DNA of 49,177 nucleotides from Chloroflexota bacterium (GTDB lineage Bacteria; Chloroflexota; Anaerolineae; Aggregatilineales; Phototrophicaceae), in assembly GCA_026708115.1 (NCBI GenBank), contig JAPOVL010000055.1, positions 1 through 49,177 of the forward strand, read 5' to 3'. This document shows positions 40,551 to 49,020 of the stretch, one piece after another (positions within the stretch are counted from its first letter, which is position 1; the number at the start of each line of letters is the position of its first letter). Made by a program: the position numbers and the translations under genes. The notes under the pieces were generated by a model. That model did no database searches and was not told the DNA's origin. It saw nothing but the letters and a program-made list of their open reading frames with translations.

Positions 40551-41750
40551 TCAGGGACCGGCATCGAGTGCCGCCCGCTGTTCCGTAATCATCTCCGGAC
40601 TGCATTCCAGGCCAGCGAGGAATTCCAGGTCTGCCGCGCGGCGCTCTTCCAGCGTCATCTCCGGCAGGTTGATTTCAGCTTCGGGCCATTGCAGCGTGAC
40701 CCCCTGCGCCGATTGTCCGTCTTTGACGACGTAAGCCGCCCCGTCCAGCATGGCTTGCGGGATCTCGACATCTTGCAGGTCGGCCGCGTCCAGGTTGACG
40801 GCGAAGGCGAAGTCGTCGCTCTCGTAGATGGCGGTGGAAGCGATGTCCATGTTGCCATTCAGATGCCCGATGAGCATGTTGCCAGCGATCACGCCTTGTT
40901 TGTACAAGCCATAGAATCCGCCGCCAATCGTCCCGCCGCGATAAGCGTTCTGTGGTGCGGAAAAGACCACCGGCAGCCCGTAGTCATAAGTCAGCGATAA
41001 GAGCAGGCTGAAGCCTTGGAAAGTGAAGATGGGGATGATGATCGCCTCGGCGCCTCGGTCCGCCAGGTTCTGCACCGCTTGATACAAGTCCGGCGTGGTG
41101 ATGATGGTTTCGTCGACGATGGTCAAAGGCGGGTCAAGCGCCGCCGCGATTGCCTTGATGCGGGAGACACCGACTTCACTGGCGCGCTGCAGCGGCGACC
41201 ATATCGCGCCAGCCACTTTCATGTCCGGGTTCTGCATCCGCAGCAGGGGCACGATGTCTTCATAATTTGTCGTTGGCACGGTGCCGATGACGAAGTCCGG
41301 TTTGACGCAAGAAGAGTCGGCCACCCCGGTGATATAGGGTCCCGAAGTCACGGTGAATATCAGCTTGGGCGGGTCAACAAACTCTCGGATGGCATAATAG
41401 GCGATTTGCGTCATCTGGGTAGTGAACGTGACAAAGACATCGGCGTCCTTGTCGATGGCTTCGTCTATGATAGCGTTCGCCTCAATGCGGTTGAAGAGAG
41501 AGTCGCCGTAGATGATATTGATGTTCTCGCCTTCAATCGAGATCTCTTCATCCAGCATGGCGCGCTCTTCCGCGTTGATGAAGCCATACACTTCCAGCAT
41601 GTCCAGGATAGCTTTCTCCGCTAAAGCGACGTTGCGCGAATCGCCCCATTTCAACCAGGCGATCGTCGGCTTGTCATCATCCTGCGCAAATGCGACAGAA
41701 GCGAAGGACATGGAAATCAAAGCGAGCAATAGCGCAGTTTTCCTAATCAC
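40551..41750 (-). CDS. PF04392-type ABC transporter substrate-binding protein 6
   Basis: A 399-residue paralogue, next to the transporter genes. Signal peptide about 1-23 (ALLLALISMSFASVAFA), mature start QDDDKPTIAWLKWGDS. Marks are IIDEAIDKDADVFVTFTTQM, DPPKLIFTVTSGPYITGVAD, SSCVKPDFVIG and AVNLDAADLQDVEIPQAM. Two cysteines as in the other five. It is the most divergent in the N-terminal half (IIYGDSLFNRIEANAI where others have a W/Y-R-x-A motif). The start is GTG, six bases after GGGAGG; a longer reading to 41819 is not needed. It lies 119 bases after the ATPase gene in the same direction, so it is the best candidate for the original binding protein of this transporter. Confidence 0.9.
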   Translation of the reverse strand: MIRKTALLLALISMSFASVAFAQDDDKPTIAWLKWGDSRNVALAEKAILDMLEVYGFINAEERAMLDEEISIEGENINIIYGDSLFNRIEANAIIDEAIDKDADVFVTFTTQMTQIAYYAIREFVDPPKLIFTVTSGPYITGVADSSCVKPDFVIGTVPTTNYEDIVPLLRMQNPDMKVAGAIWSPLQRASEVGVSRIKAIAAALDPPLTIVDETIITTPDLYQAVQNLADRGAEAIIIPIFTFQGFSLLLSLTYDYGLPVVFSAPQNAYRGGTIGGGFYGLYKQGVIAGNMLIGHLNGNMDIASTAIYESDDFAFAVNLDAADLQDVEIPQAMLDGAAYVVKDGQSAQGVTLQWPEAEINLPEMTLEERRAADLEFLAGLECSPEMITEQRAALDAGP

Positions 41751-41869
41751 GTTGATCCTCCCGAACGGGATATAACAAATGTAAACGTACCAAGGTTGCC
41801 TCAGACGACTTGCAGGCAATCACGAAATCCGTTCGGCAGCGGGAATGTCATAATACAGACCATCCGCAA

Positions 41870-42664
41870 TTAAGCGAGCAACTGCCGGTCGGAAAGCTCG
41901 GCCCCGCTGCCCAAGGAATGGAAGCGTTCGATTAGGTCCGCAGGCGTCAAGTTCTCTCGTTCCTCACCAGAAATTTCGAATTCAATCTTGCCCTGATTCA
42001 TCATGATGACGCGATCCCCCAAATCGCATGCTTGCTGCATACTGTGTGTGATCATGACAACAGAAAGGTCATTCGCTTCTGCCAACTCTTGCGTAAGTGA
42101 GATCACCTGCTCGGCCGCATTGGGATCTAGCGCGGCAGTATGCTCATCGAGCAACAGCAGCTTTGGTTTTGCCAAGGTCGCCATAACCAGTGTGATTGCC
42201 TGTCGCTGGCCGCCGCTGAGCAACGCGACATCAGCATCCAGTCGGTGTTCCAAACCAAGTCGTTGGCGTTCCAATTGCTCAATAAACCAAGATTCTTCCG
42301 CTTTCTTGACATCACGGCGGAAACCAGCGCGCCGTCCGTGAATAGCGGCCAAGGAGAGGTTTTCACGGATCGTTAAGCCCGGGCAGGTGCCGAGACGCGG
42401 ATCTTGGAAGACGCGACCGATGTCATGGGATCGCTGGTATTCGGGCGAGATGGTGATGTCTTCACCGTCCAGTTCTATTCGTCCACTGTCCGCGTGCACG
42501 GCGCCCGATACCACATTGAACAAGGTGCTCTTGCCCGCGCCATTGGAACCGATCACAGTAACGAATTCTCCATCTTCGACGAATAGCGACAGGTTTTGCA
42601 GCGCCCTCACTTCATTTGGAGTGCCGGCATTGAAGGTTACAGACACATTGTCGAGTCGTAACAT
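41870..42664 (-). CDS. ABC transporter ATPase for the PF04392-type binding proteins
   Basis: A 264-residue single-domain ABC ATPase. Walker A is GSNGAGKST, the signature LSGGQRQAITL, Walker B LLLLDEHTAALDP with histidine replacing the usual proline, which I recall as typical of this transporter group, and the switch histidine is in VVMITHSMQQA. It energises uptake through the permease encoded 11 bases upstream and presumably serves all six binding proteins in the neighbourhood, because no other matching ATPase or permease lies in the window. The ribosome site is GGCGGA close to the ATG. Confidence 0.92.
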   Translation of the reverse strand: MLRLDNVSVTFNAGTPNEVRALQNLSLFVEDGEFVTVIGSNGAGKSTLFNVVSGAVHADSGRIELDGEDITISPEYQRSHDIGRVFQDPRLGTCPGLTIRENLSLAAIHGRRAGFRRDVKKAEESWFIEQLERQRLGLEHRLDADVALLSGGQRQAITLVMATLAKPKLLLLDEHTAALDPNAAEQVISLTQELAEANDLSVVMITHSMQQACDLGDRVIMMNQGKIEFEISGEERENLTPADLIERFHSLGSGAELSDRQLLA

Positions 42665-42675
42665 TATTCCGCCTT

Positions 42676-43722
42676 TCAGTTATGGCGTTGCCGGTAAGAC
42701 TGCCACTGGTCGTAGAGTCTTGGCGTGCCCAGGGCCGCCAATACCACCAGCGCGCTGACAAGTTGAATATCTGTCGTCGGCAAGTCCAACGCGCTGAAGA
42801 TCCAGGCTCGGGAAATATCAAAGACCAACATGCCGGCTGCCGCTGCGATCAACAATTGACCAACTGTTCGCGGACGCAGCAACACTTCTCCGATGATTAC
42901 CGCCGCCAAACCGCGTATGATCAAGCCGAATCCCAGGCTGACATCGGCGAAGCCAAATTGCTGCACTACCATGGATCCCGCCAGGCCTGTCAGGCCGTTG
43001 GCGACCATGAGACCGATGATGATCATCAAGTGATGATTCAAGCCGGTCGCCCGCACCATCTGGTCGTTTTTCCCGGTCGCGCGGATCGCCAGTCCGATTT
43101 CCGTACGCAAGAACCAATACAAGATCACCAACACAACAATCACTACTAGGCCGAATATCATAATCTCCAAGAGGTTTGTCGACTGTCGGCGCATCTGGTC
43201 GCCAAACTGCTCGACCAGCCAATTGCGGAAGTCTCTGGAATGCCGACTGATCAAGGTTTCTTTGCCCAAGAGAGGCACATTGCTCTTGCCGCCCATGATA
43301 TGCAAAGTCACCGTATAGGCGCCGGTGATGACAATGATACTCGCCAACAATCCTTCGATCTTGAACAGGATATCAATTAGCGCCGTCGCCAAGCCCGTCA
43401 GGGCGCCTGCGACAAATGCCGCCAGGATTGCGATTTCCGCGCGAACCCCGCCGAATATCAGCACGGCGCAGACGGCCCCGCCAATGGGAAAAGCGCCGTC
43501 TACAGTCAGGTCAACAAAACCAAGAACGCGGAAAGTGAGGAATACCGTGACGCCCGCCAGGGCATAGCCGAGTCCCTGGCCGATCGCCCCGATATTGACG
43601 TTGCCAAAGCGCATAAAAGCGGCGATGACGATCGTCAAAACGATGACGCGCAGAAAAAAATCACCCAATATATTGCTGCCGCGCGCTTGTTGAGGTTCCG
43701 CTGCTGATGAATTGACAGCCAT
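42676..43722 (-). CDS. ABC transporter permease for the PF04392-type binding proteins
   Basis: A 348-residue BPD_transp_2 permease, LivH/TrpY-like. Hydrophobic segments cover most of the protein; typical parts are FRVLGFVDLTVDGAFPIGGA, IGLAIRATGKNDQMVRATGL (cytoplasmic coupling region) and MIIIGLMVANGLTGLAGSMV. The order permease-ATPase-binding protein 6-binding protein 5 suggests one transcript. The ATG at 43722 follows GGAG at eight bases; the earlier ATG at 43743 has no ribosome site. The ligand is unknown; relatives handle tryptophan, tyrosine and other small molecules. Confidence 0.9.
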   Translation of the reverse strand: MAVNSSAAEPQQARGSNILGDFFLRVIVLTIVIAAFMRFGNVNIGAIGQGLGYALAGVTVFLTFRVLGFVDLTVDGAFPIGGAVCAVLIFGGVRAEIAILAAFVAGALTGLATALIDILFKIEGLLASIIVITGAYTVTLHIMGGKSNVPLLGKETLISRHSRDFRNWLVEQFGDQMRRQSTNLLEIMIFGLVVIVVLVILYWFLRTEIGLAIRATGKNDQMVRATGLNHHLMIIIGLMVANGLTGLAGSMVVQQFGFADVSLGFGLIIRGLAAVIIGEVLLRPRTVGQLLIAAAAGMLVFDISRAWIFSALDLPTTDIQLVSALVVLAALGTPRLYDQWQSYRQRHN

Positions 43723-43894
43723 AAATCTGGCTCCAAATCTCATATGTGAAGCAGGATATTTTATCTTGCAATATTAAGCGTAACATAAGAAAGCGAATTA
43801 AGGCAACGCAGTGGCGATGGGTTTGCCAAAATGCGGTGGCGCCCAGCCGGAATCTGCAAGGGGATAGCGATATGGTAAGATTGAGGCTCAGCAG

Positions 43895-45022
43895 ATGACT
43901 TCCAGTGTCAGGCAAATCGCCGTGGTCGAGAAACGTCCGATAGACAAGTTGACGATAAAGGGCTTTAAGTCTCTGCAGGATGTGGATCTTGAACTTGGGC
44001 GACTAAATGTGCTCATCGGTCCCAATGGCGCGGGGAAGAGCAATCTTGTCAGCTATTTCCGAATGCTAATTGAGATGCTCGGCGGAAGGCTACAACTTTG
44101 GGTGGCTAAGCGCGGAGGGGCTGACCGCATACTGACGTTTGGCTTTAAACAGACGCCGCGACTCTCAACGCAAATATTGTATGGGGACTGTGAATATGAA
44201 TGCTCGTTAGAGCATACGAACGACGATCGTTTTGTATTTAGCAAAGAAAGGTTTTCTTTTGATACGGGGCAAATCTCTTCCCGCGGCCAATACCATTCGG
44301 CACATAGGGAATCTAGCGTGAGCTTTCGAGTCACTACGTATTACAGCTCGGGTGTACCCGTCGTTGATCACGCTGCCTCCTTAGAGAAGATTCGCGTTTA
44401 TCATTTTCACGACACAAGCAGCAGCGCGCCAGTCAAGCTCACGAGCCAAGTACATGACAATCGATATCTGCGCCAAGACGCTGGCAATCTGGCGGCTTAC
44501 TTGTACATGCTTAGGCAAGCTCACGAAGACATCTACGACGAGATCGTCAAGACTGTGCGGCTCGCAATACCATTCCTTGACAATTTTGTCTTGGAACGAG
44601 AAGCACTCAATACGAACAGCATCATGCTCAAGTGGAGTCATAAGGACTTCGATTACGAGTTCTTGCCGAGCCAACTGTCGGACGGCTCGCTTCGTTTCAT
44701 TTGCTTGGTTACGGCGCTTTTGCAGCCCGACTCGCCCTCCACCATAATCATAGACGAACCCGAACTCGGCTTGCATCCTTATGCTATCCACCTGCTTGGA
44801 GCGCTTTTGCGGTCGGCGTCGAGGCGAATGCAAGTCATCGTAGCAACTCAGTCTCCCCAACTGCTTGATGAGTTTTCGGTTGACGATCTAATAGTCGTCG
44901 AACTTGAAAATGGTGTATCGGTCTTCAAACGCCTCAAGGAAAGCCAATTCAGTTACTGGCTGGAAGACTACTCTGTCGGCGAGTTGTGGGACAAGAACGT
45001 GCTGGGTGGGGGCGTACCTTAA
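43895..45022 (+). CDS. AAA-family ATPase (OLD/ABC-like), partner of DUF4276 protein
   Basis: A 375-residue AAA_21/OLD-type ATPase. It opens KLTIKGFKSLQDVDLELGRL, then Walker A GPNGAGKSN at residues 42-50; the signature-like LSDGSLRFICLVTALL comes near residue 262, and Walker B TIIIDEPELGLHP follows at about 284. After it IVATQSPQLLDEF gives the switch region. The insert between the two halves is not recognised. Such ATPases form the motor or sensor part of several two-gene defence systems. The stop overlaps the start of the next gene by one base, so the two proteins are made together. The ATG has GAGG at eight bases. Its function in defence is inferred. Confidence 0.88.
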   Translation: MTSSVRQIAVVEKRPIDKLTIKGFKSLQDVDLELGRLNVLIGPNGAGKSNLVSYFRMLIEMLGGRLQLWVAKRGGADRILTFGFKQTPRLSTQILYGDCEYECSLEHTNDDRFVFSKERFSFDTGQISSRGQYHSAHRESSVSFRVTTYYSSGVPVVDHAASLEKIRVYHFHDTSSSAPVKLTSQVHDNRYLRQDAGNLAAYLYMLRQAHEDIYDEIVKTVRLAIPFLDNFVLEREALNTNSIMLKWSHKDFDYEFLPSQLSDGSLRFICLVTALLQPDSPSTIIIDEPELGLHPYAIHLLGALLRSASRRMQVIVATQSPQLLDEFSVDDLIVVELENGVSVFKRLKESQFSYWLEDYSVGELWDKNVLGGGVP

Positions 45023-45699
45023 TGACGGATGTCTATATCATTTGTGAAGGACGAACCGAAGTACGGTTTGTGAAAAACGTATTGGCTCCGATCTTGGGGT
45101 CTAGGGAGTTGTTCCTGTATCCGATCAGGATCGGCAGTAGAAACCGTAAAGGCGGTAATGTAACGTTCGAGAGGTTACGCACAAATGTACGCGACCAGTT
45201 AAACAGCAACCGAGCTTCATATTGTTCAACATTGTTTGACTATTATGGTCTTCCGCCGAGCTTCCCGGGTAAGCATCAGGCGTCATCTAAGGCGGAACTT
45301 TCCGAAAAGGCTCAAACCGTTCAACAGGAGTTGATTGCCGAATTGGGTCGTTCACTCGATAGTGAACCCTTACAACGATTCATCCCCTACATACAGATGC
45401 ATGAGTTTGAAGCGCTCCTGTTTAGCGATCCCGAGGCCTTAGCCAAGGCAATTGGACGAACTGAGTTGCGCAATGAATTCCTTACGATTCGGGCGGGATT
45501 TGAAACACCAGAACATATAGACGACAGTCCAAATTCTGCGCCATCCAAACGAATACTGAAGCTAGTGCCGAGCTATGAAAAGCCTTTGATAGGTGAAACG
45601 GCCGCGCTCGAAATCGGCCTGCCCAAAATCCGCCAGGAATGCCCGCTTTTCGACGCCTGGCTCGCTAAACTTGAGAGCCTGCCACCGCCCCTGGCCTAA
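45022..45699 (+). CDS. DUF4276 family protein, possible TOPRIM-like nuclease
   Basis: A 225-residue DUF4276 protein. Visible marks are VYIICEGRTEVRFVKNVLAP with the conserved E9 and E13, TLFDYYGLPPSFPG with D73, YIQMHEFEALLFSDPEAL, and ETPEHIDDSPNSAPSKRI. The EG-x-TE opening and the later acidic positions resemble the metal-binding pattern of TOPRIM domains, which in OLD-type systems cut nucleic acid. This is a similarity judged by eye. It always appears to be encoded with an AAA ATPase, as here. Its stop overlaps the converging SLC13 gene by two bases. What it cuts, if anything, is unknown. Confidence 0.85.
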   Translation: MTDVYIICEGRTEVRFVKNVLAPILGSRELFLYPIRIGSRNRKGGNVTFERLRTNVRDQLNSNRASYCSTLFDYYGLPPSFPGKHQASSKAELSEKAQTVQQELIAELGRSLDSEPLQRFIPYIQMHEFEALLFSDPEALAKAIGRTELRNEFLTIRAGFETPEHIDDSPNSAPSKRILKLVPSYEKPLIGETAALEIGLPKIRQECPLFDAWLAKLESLPPPLA

Positions 45700-47501
45700 A
45701 CCCCCCAGAACACGGTCAGGCCCAGCATCATCGCCAGCAGCGTCACGATCGTCATGCCCAGGCCGACCTTGGGGAAATCACTGAATTTATAGCCGCCGGG
45801 ACCCATCATCAGTATATTCACGGGATGGGAAATCGGCGTGATGAAGGCCAGCGAGCAAGCCATGGCGACCGCCAGCGCCATAGCGCGCGGGTCGATGCCC
45901 ATCTGCAGCGCGGCTTTGATGGCGATGGGACCGACCAGCAGCGGCGTTACTTGGCCGCCGATGACTTGCACCACCAACATCGTCAGCAGGGCGATGGCCG
46001 CAAAGAGCAGAAGCGGGCTGGCGTTCACTAGGTTCAATTCGAGGATCGTTCCGACGCGGTCGGCCAAGCCGGTCTCGGTGATGGCGAGACTGAGTGGCAG
46101 CATGCCAGCTACCAAAAAGATGGTCCGCCAGTCCACGGCCGCGTAGAATTGCTCCATCCTCAGGCAACGCGTGAGAACCATGGCTGCCGCCCCCGCCAGC
46201 ATGGCAATAGGCAGTGGGATGATGTTCAAGATGGCGAGCGCGAGCACGATGGCCGTGATGAGGATGGCGTAGGGCGCTTTGCGGCTTTCAACGGCTTGGG
46301 CCGAGTATTCGCCGGCTGGCAAGATGAAATTGCTGTTGTGCGACAGGTTTTGAATGTCTGGGGATTGGCCGACGACCAGAATCGCATCGCCGACTTGCAG
46401 CGGCATCTTGCGGACATCGGTATGGAAGCTCTGCCCGTCGCGCCAAAGCGCCATCGCCAACAAGCCGGCGTCGCGGTTGAGTTTCATTTGGGAGAGCGTC
46501 TTGCCAATGGCATTAGAACGGGGCGCAATCATGATCTCAATGGGTTCAATCGGCAACTCGTCCGCTACCGCGCGCGCGCCACCCTCGATTAACTCGATGC
46601 CCCAAGCCAACAGTTGCTGGAGTCGCTCTTCGCGGCCGACAATCAGCAGTTCGTCGGCGGGGTAAATCACTTGAGTCGATTTGGGAATGGTGATCGTCTC
46701 TCGCCCGCGCCAGATGGCGGCCACGGTCAAACCCAGCTCGGCATTGATATCGCTTTCCTGCACGGTTTGGCGAGCGAGGCGAGACCCGGGCATGACGCGC
46801 ACCAGCCACATGCGATCCGACAATTCATAGGTGTCGTGCAGGTCGATTTGATGGAAGGATTGCGTGAGCGACGCGCGATCGGGCAGCAGGCGGCGGCCCA
46901 ACAGCAGCATGTAAAGCAAACCCGCGGCCACAATCATGCCGCCCACTGGCATGAAATCCAACATCGTTAAACCGGCGATGCCTTGCGCAATCAGCAGCTC
47001 GCTCATCAAGATATTGGCAGTTGTGAAATAAGTCGCCATGCCGCCGACGGTTACGCCGAATGCGAGCGGGATCATGAGCTTGGAGGCGGGGACGCCGCCA
47101 TCGCGCGATACTTGCAGGACGGCCGGCAGCAGGACCGCCGCCGCGGCCACATTGTTCATGAGCAAGGACACAGCCGCCCCCGCCGACATGACCAAGGCGA
47201 TCAGCTTTGCCTCGGAGCCGCGCCCAAAGGCATGCAGTTGCCGCGCCACCCACTGCATGACGCCTGTCTGCTCCAGGCCACGGGTGATCACGAGCAAGCC
47301 GATAATGGTGATGACCACCGAGCTGCTGAAGCCAGACAGGGCGTCGCCGGGGGGCACGAGCCGGGTCAGCGCGACCATAATCAGGACGAGCAAGGCGATG
47401 ATATCAATGCGCAGGCGCGTAAAGGCGATCAGGGCGAGCAAGACGACAATTATGCCGATGACGGTGAGTTCGGGGTTTGTAAGCATGGCTCTCATGGTCA
47501 T
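45696..47501 (-). CDS. SLC13-family transporter with central RCK_C (TrkA_C) domains
   Basis: A 601-residue membrane transporter of the DASS/SLC13 anion symporter class. About five N-terminal hydrophobic segments (LTVIGIIVVLLALIAFTRL, then LSGFSSSVVITIIGLLVI and MNNVAAAAVLLPAVLQ) precede a soluble middle with two RCK_C-like repeats (around VIYPADELLIVGREERLQQ and LQVGDAILVVGQSPDIQ), followed by further membrane segments ending ITPISHPVNILMMGPGGYKF. The family moves dicarboxylates, sulfate or similar anions with sodium; the RCK_C parts probably bind a regulatory ligand. No ribosome site is clear. ATGs at 47501, 47495 and 47486 are all possible; the ATG at 47543 overlaps a promoter and is rejected. 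Confidence 0.87.
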   Translation of the reverse strand: MTMRAMLTNPELTVIGIIVVLLALIAFTRLRIDIIALLVLIMVALTRLVPPGDALSGFSSSVVITIIGLLVITRGLEQTGVMQWVARQLHAFGRGSEAKLIALVMSAGAAVSLLMNNVAAAAVLLPAVLQVSRDGGVPASKLMIPLAFGVTVGGMATYFTTANILMSELLIAQGIAGLTMLDFMPVGGMIVAAGLLYMLLLGRRLLPDRASLTQSFHQIDLHDTYELSDRMWLVRVMPGSRLARQTVQESDINAELGLTVAAIWRGRETITIPKSTQVIYPADELLIVGREERLQQLLAWGIELIEGGARAVADELPIEPIEIMIAPRSNAIGKTLSQMKLNRDAGLLAMALWRDGQSFHTDVRKMPLQVGDAILVVGQSPDIQNLSHNSNFILPAGEYSAQAVESRKAPYAILITAIVLALAILNIIPLPIAMLAGAAAMVLTRCLRMEQFYAAVDWRTIFLVAGMLPLSLAITETGLADRVGTILELNLVNASPLLLFAAIALLTMLVVQVIGGQVTPLLVGPIAIKAALQMGIDPRAMALAVAMACSLAFITPISHPVNILMMGPGGYKFSDFPKVGLGMTIVTLLAMMLGLTVFWGV

Positions 47502-47514
47502 TGGGTTCAAGCTT

Positions 47515-47543
47515 AGTATAGCGCCGTGAGCTTCAATTTTCAT
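47515..47543 (-). promoter_or_regulatory. Candidate promoter of the SLC13 gene
   Basis: On the minus strand ATGAAA (47543-47538) and TATACT (47520-47515) are 17 bases apart. Transcription would start about 7 bases before the ATG at 47501, giving a nearly leaderless message, which fits the missing ribosome site. Confidence 0.5.
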
Positions 47544-47579
47544 TGTGGGAGTTGGACGGGGCTTGCGGGCAATGCAAAC

Positions 47580-47608
47580 TTGAAATCGTCAGATCATGCC
47601 GATATAAA
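47580..47608 (+). promoter_or_regulatory. Sigma-70-type promoter of the alpha-galactosidase gene
   Basis: TTGAAA (47580-47585) and TATAAA (47603-47608) with a 17-base spacer, 26 bases before the start codon. It is divergent from the SLC13 promoter. Confidence 0.65.
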
Positions 47609-47634
47609 TGTGGGATATTCGAAAGGAAGCGCGC

Positions 47635-49020
47635 ATGACCAAAGTGAGTTTCATCGGCGCCGGCAGCACTGTTTTTGCCAAGAACTTGATGGGCGATATC
47701 TGGAGCTATCCCGAACTGGCGGATGCCACCATTTGTCTGATGGACATTGATCCGGGACGGCTGAAGCAGTCGCAGCAGGTGGCGCGGCATATCATCAAGA
47801 CACTTGGGAACGATCCGACCGTCGAAGTCACCACGGACCGCCGCGCCGCCTTGACCGGCGCCGATTATGTCGTCTGCATGATTCAAGTCGGCGGCTACGA
47901 GCCGGCGACGGTCATCGACTTCGAGATCCCCAAAAAATACGGTTTGCGTCAGACGATCGGTGATACCTTGGGCATCGGGGGCATCATGCGCGCGCTGCGC
48001 ACGATTCCCGTCTTGATCGACATCGCGCGCGATATGGAGGAACTTTGTCCGGAGGCGCTCTTCATCAATTACGCCAATCCCATGTGCATGAACCAGTGGG
48101 CATTGAGCCGGGCAAGCGATATCCGGGCGGTCGGGCTTTGCCATAGCGTGCCCGGCACGGCGCATGAACTGGCGCGCGACATCGGCGTTCGCTACGAGAA
48201 CATCAATTATCTGGTGGCCGGCATCAATCATATGGCTTTCTACCTCAAGTTCGAGGATAGCCGGACGGGCGAGGACCTGTATCCGCTTTTGCACAAGGTC
48301 TATGAAGAGGGACGCGTGCCGCCGAGCAACCGCGTCCGCTACGAGATGCTGCGGCGGCTGGGTTACTTCGTGACCGAATCCAGCGAGCATTTCAGCGAAT
48401 ACGTGCCTTGGTTCATCAAGGATGGCGACTCGGCATTGATCGAGGCTTTCAACATCCCGCTGGACGAGTACATCGAGCGCTGCAAAGCCGGCATCATCAG
48501 TTGGCAGCTGCTGGAGCAGGCGGAAGAAGAGGGGCGCATCCCCAGCGAGGCGGAGATCCTGCATGCGTTGCGGGATGTGCATCCCATGCACAAGGGCTGG
48601 ACGGTGCGCAGCATCCGGGACCTGAACAAGGTCGAGCGCAGCGTTGAATACGGCTCGCTGATCATCCACAGCATGGAGACGGGCGCGGCCCGCAGCATTT
48701 ATGGCAACGTGCCCAACGACAATATCATTGACAATCTGCCGGAGGGCTGCTGCGTTGAGGTGCCTTGTCTGGTCGATGGCAACGGCATGCAGCCGACGCG
48801 GGTGGGCGCGCTGCCGCCGCAACTGGCGGCGCTGATGCAGACGAATATCAATGTGCAGTCGCTGACGGTCGAGGCGGCGCTGAGCGGCAAGCGCGAGCAC
48901 ATTTATCATGCGGCCATGCTCGATCCGCATACGGCGGCGGAGTTGACGCTGGATCAGATCTGGTCGATGGTGGATGAGTTGATCGAGGCGCATGGGGATT
49001 ACCTGCCGGCGTATCGGTAG
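47635..49020 (+). CDS. melA: GH4 alpha-galactosidase (NAD-dependent)
   Basis: A 461-residue family GH4 glycosidase, which cleaves by an oxidation-elimination mechanism using NAD+ and a divalent metal. The N-terminal Rossmann motif is VSFIGAGSTVFAKNLMGDI. MelA-type marks follow: QTIGDTLGIGGIMRALRT, FINYANPMCMNQWAL, the metal-ligand motif GLCHSVPGTA with its cysteine and histidine, and AGINHMAFYL. C-terminal parts are EYGSLIIHSMETG and NLPEGCCVEVPCLVDGNG. The enzyme acts in the cytoplasm on alpha-galactosides. The ATG lies six bases after AAAGGAAG; a longer reading from 47608 is not needed. It has its own promoter. No cognate sugar transporter gene is directly adjacent. Confidence 0.93.
   Translation: MTKVSFIGAGSTVFAKNLMGDIWSYPELADATICLMDIDPGRLKQSQQVARHIIKTLGNDPTVEVTTDRRAALTGADYVVCMIQVGGYEPATVIDFEIPKKYGLRQTIGDTLGIGGIMRALRTIPVLIDIARDMEELCPEALFINYANPMCMNQWALSRASDIRAVGLCHSVPGTAHELARDIGVRYENINYLVAGINHMAFYLKFEDSRTGEDLYPLLHKVYEEGRVPPSNRVRYEMLRRLGYFVTESSEHFSEYVPWFIKDGDSALIEAFNIPLDEYIERCKAGIISWQLLEQAEEEGRIPSEAEILHALRDVHPMHKGWTVRSIRDLNKVERSVEYGSLIIHSMETGAARSIYGNVPNDNIIDNLPEGCCVEVPCLVDGNGMQPTRVGALPPQLAALMQTNINVQSLTVEAALSGKREHIYHAAMLDPHTAAELTLDQIWSMVDELIEAHGDYLPAYR

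Noticed and set aside
47533..48993. A 486-codon open frame on the minus strand opposite the alpha-galactosidase
   Set aside because: The plus-strand gene shows full GH4 motifs, a ribosome site and a promoter. The antisense product is rich in His/Arg/Ala low-complexity sequence without a family match.
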